Assembly (NCBI GenBank): GCA_019244045.1
Contig: JAFATF010000431.1
Span: 1-64,000 of the forward strand
DNA: 64,000 bases
Reading direction: 5' to 3'
From: Acidobacteriota bacterium
GTDB lineage: Bacteria > Acidobacteriota > Terriglobia > Terriglobales > Acidobacteriaceae
Shown: one piece after another, positions 62,448 to 64,000 of the stretch
How positions within the stretch are numbered: position 1 is the stretch's first letter
How the letters are laid out: each line of letters opens with the position of its first letter
The notes under the pieces: generated by a model
Database searches by the model: none
Seen by the model: only the letters and a program-made list of their open reading frames with translations
Told to the model about the DNA's origin: nothing
Made by a program: the position numbers and the translations under genes

Positions 62448-63302
62448 ATGAAGAGCGATATCGCGATTGTGGGCACCGGAAGTCTGGGCAGCGCGCTCGC
62501 GCTATCGTTGCGCAGGGCGGGATATCCAATCGTGACGTTGATCTCACGGGGGAGCGCGAGTTCTCTCCGCCGAGCCGGGCGGCTTGCGCGACGAGTGGGT
62601 GCGCGAGTGAGCAGCATACGAGCGCCCATCTTGTCGGCCCGCATCTTTTGGTTGTGCGTTCCGGACCAGGATATTTCTAGCTGTGCGGAGATGCTGGCCG
62701 CGGCAGGAAATTGGAAAGGCAAAGTGGCGTTACATGCGAGTGGCGCGTTGGCCAGTTCCGAGCTTCGTGCTCTCAAGACACGGCGCGCTGCCGTTGCTTC
62801 CGCCCACCCGCTCATGACCTTCGTAGCTGACGCGAAACCTCTGCCCACCGGCGTTCCTTTTGCCCTAGAGGGCGACGTCGCTGCAGTTCGGGCTGCGAGG
62901 CAGATTGTTCGTGACCTTGGAGGCCATCCATTCTTAATCGGCAAGGCGGAAAAACCGGCTTATCATGCTTGGGGCGCATTTACTTCCCCGCTTCTGGTGG
63001 CCACCCTGGCAACCGCCGAGCAGGTCGCCTTGCGGGCCGGGATAGGGAGAAAGCTGGCGCGCCGACGCATGCGACCGATCGTAAGACAGACGATCCATAA
63101 TTATTTCGAGAAAGGTCCGGCCGAGGCTTTCAGCGGGCCCCTCATCCGCGGCGATGCCGCGACCGTAGAGAAGCATCTCAAAAGCCTGCAGCAGGTCCCT
63201 CACGCCAGGCGAGTTTATCGCGCACTGGCGGAGGCGGCGCTGAACAATTTGCCGGCGAAAAACAGGAAAGACCTGCGAAAGGTTCTGGAAAAATATTCTT
63301 GA
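62448..63302 (+). CDS. Rossmann-like + DUF2520 protein (dehydrogenase-like)
   Basis: A 284-residue protein. The N-terminal Rossmann domain starts KSDIAIVGTGSLGSALALSL, with a basic stretch after the second strand (SRGSASSLRRAGRLARR) suggesting NADP. The C-terminal DUF2520 helical domain includes SAHPLMTFVADAKPLP, PFLIGKAEKPAYHAWGAFTS and EAFSGPLIRGDAATVEKHL. The fold is shared with F420-dependent or pyrroline-5-carboxylate-reductase-like enzymes, but no reaction is established for DUF2520. The ATG at 62448 is chosen as start of the fold; the frame extends 20 codons upstream. Convergent with ribA, 92-base gap. Confidence 0.82.
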   Translation: MKSDIAIVGTGSLGSALALSLRRAGYPIVTLISRGSASSLRRAGRLARRVGARVSSIRAPILSARIFWLCVPDQDISSCAEMLAAAGNWKGKVALHASGALASSELRALKTRRAAVASAHPLMTFVADAKPLPTGVPFALEGDVAAVRAARQIVRDLGGHPFLIGKAEKPAYHAWGAFTSPLLVATLATAEQVALRAGIGRKLARRRMRPIVRQTIHNYFEKGPAEAFSGPLIRGDAATVEKHLKSLQQVPHARRVYRALAEAALNNLPAKNRKDLRKVLEKYS

Positions 63303-63394
63303 GCGCGTGATTTCGCCTAGCCGGAAGCAACACCGGTAATACGCAAGGCGGGAGCCGGAGACCTGGGCGGAAGGTTGGCCAAAAAACCGACCAC

Positions 63395-64000
63395 TCACCG
63401 CGAACTGAACAGGTGTCCAAGTTTAGCTTTTTTTGTGTTCAAGTAATCCTCGGCGTGCAAGCTGGGCGAGACTTCGCAAGGCACGCGTTCGACGACCTTG
63501 AGCCCGGCATTTTCGAGGGCAGCGACCTTACCCGGGTTGTTCGATAACAGCCGCACTCGGCCAATGCCGAGGGCCTTCAAGATCTCCGCTGGCAGCGCGA
63601 ACTCGCGTTGATCAGCTCGGAACCCAAGCCGCTCGTTTGCCTCGACGGTATCAAGGCCCCGGTCTTGCAGTTCGTAAGCCTGTAATTTGGCCATCAGGCC
63701 AATGCCGCGGCCCTCCTGCTGCTCATAGATCAGCACACCAGCGCCTTCCCCGGCAATCATCGCGAGCGCCATCTCCAGCTGCTGACGGCAGTCGCAGCGC
63801 AGGGAGCCGAAAACGTCGCCGGTAAGACATTGCGAATGGACCCGGACCAGCGGCGGTTCGCCGCGCACCTCGCCCATCACCAGGGCCACGGCCGTTTCCA
63901 GTCGGCGAGCGGACCCGTCGCCGAACTCACCTTCAAAGCCTAAGATCTCGAAATTGCCCCAACGCGTCGGGAAATGCGCGCTGGCCACCTTGCGGATTGT
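63395..64000 (-). CDS. ribA: GTP cyclohydrolase II (start beyond the right edge)
   Basis: RibA, which opens GTP to 2,5-diamino-6-ribosylamino-pyrimidinone phosphate as the first step of riboflavin synthesis. The zinc Cys residues are in QCLTGDVFGSLRCDC, and YEQQEGRGIGLMAKLQAYEL, the Tyr/Arg catalytic region RGIG and LLSNNPGKVAALENAG are intact. A GTG at 63988 is possible, but the frame stays open to base 64000 and the extra residues TIRKV before ASAHFPTRWG fit the usual RibA N-terminus (KRVAEAKLPT-like). So the true start is probably outside the window and the gene is cut. It is a monofunctional RibA with no DHBP synthase part visible. Confidence 0.93.
   Translation of the reverse strand, partial: TIRKVASAHFPTRWGNFEILGFEGEFGDGSARRLETAVALVMGEVRGEPPLVRVHSQCLTGDVFGSLRCDCRQQLEMALAMIAGEGAGVLIYEQQEGRGIGLMAKLQAYELQDRGLDTVEANERLGFRADQREFALPAEILKALGIGRVRLLSNNPGKVAALENAGLKVVERVPCEVSPSLHAEDYLNTKKAKLGHLFSSR

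Noticed and set aside
1-64000. CRISPR arrays, transposases, integrases or defence systems
   Set aside because: No regularly spaced repeats, terminal inverted repeats or characteristic proteins were seen on either strand.

Overview
The window looks like a chromosomal segment of a Gram-negative, GC-rich soil bacterium, most probably an Acidobacteriota member (Terriglobia/Koribacter-like). This is inferred from gene content, not from a marker gene. Pointers are a PknB-type kinase fused to a TolB-like module and TPRs, a very large sortilin/BNR-repeat secreted protein, a two-half M16 peptidase, DUF1800/DUF1501 exported proteins, a small MRRQ-type PilZ-like protein and a Gld-like ABC exporter in a non-Bacteroidetes context. 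An outer membrane is implied by RlpA, a LolA/RseB-like protein, a beta-barrel protein and an O-antigen ligase. I saw no rRNA or tRNA gene, CRISPR array, transposase or integron. The segment reads as stable core and accessory chromosome.

Layout. 1-7.0 kb: a receiver-like gene running off the left edge and overlapping an HtrA-like protease, a GH1 beta-glucosidase, a GT2/metallophosphoesterase pair with a long out-of-frame overlap, a small conserved protein under a palindrome cluster, an orphan OmpR-type regulator, a YheT-type hydrolase and FmdB. 7.1-18.2 kb: M16 protease, PilZ-like protein, membrane Ser/Thr kinase, giant BNR protein, LolA-like protein. 18.5-22.6 kb: GH65 phosphorylase, universal stress protein and beta-phosphoglucomutase in one tight operon. 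22.7-33.5 kb: DUF1800/DUF1501 pair, DegQ-type protease, peptidoglycan-binding and zinc-ribbon proteins, SDR, TPR protein, FAD oxidoreductase.

33.6-46.3 kb: a Gld-like ABC operon (ATPase, permease, GldG-like, DUF4340) behind a good promoter with a palindrome on its start point. It is followed by a surface-polysaccharide block (O-antigen ligase with a PDZ-like insert, polyprenyl-phosphate sugar transferase, GT2) and a UDP-GlcNAc block (GlmU next to YvcK/GlmR-like, with a TPR protein). 46.5-55.9 kb: signal peptidase I, CarA, CarB, an HpnB-like glycosyltransferase, a glutaryl-CoA dehydrogenase-type enzyme, a probable pseudogene with an in-frame amber codon, a 59-residue zinc-ribbon protein and PyrF. 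56-64 kb: RlpA and ThiD diverging from an AT-rich, motif-dense region, then a beta-barrel protein, PolX, a cold-shock protein with a structured leader, a NUDIX hydrolase, a DUF2520 dehydrogenase-like protein and RibA cut by the right edge.

Working together: CarAB and PyrF serve UMP synthesis. GlmU and YvcK serve UDP-GlcNAc supply. The sugar transferase, GT2 and ligase build and attach a surface glycan. GH65 plus beta-PGM converts an alpha-linked disaccharide to glucose and glucose 6-phosphate. The points most worth follow-up are the PDZ-like domain inside the O-antigen ligase, the GlmU/YvcK neighbourhood, the TTAC/GTAA operator-like array, recurrent leaderless-looking starts, the amber-interrupted gene and the GH65-USP-PGM operon.
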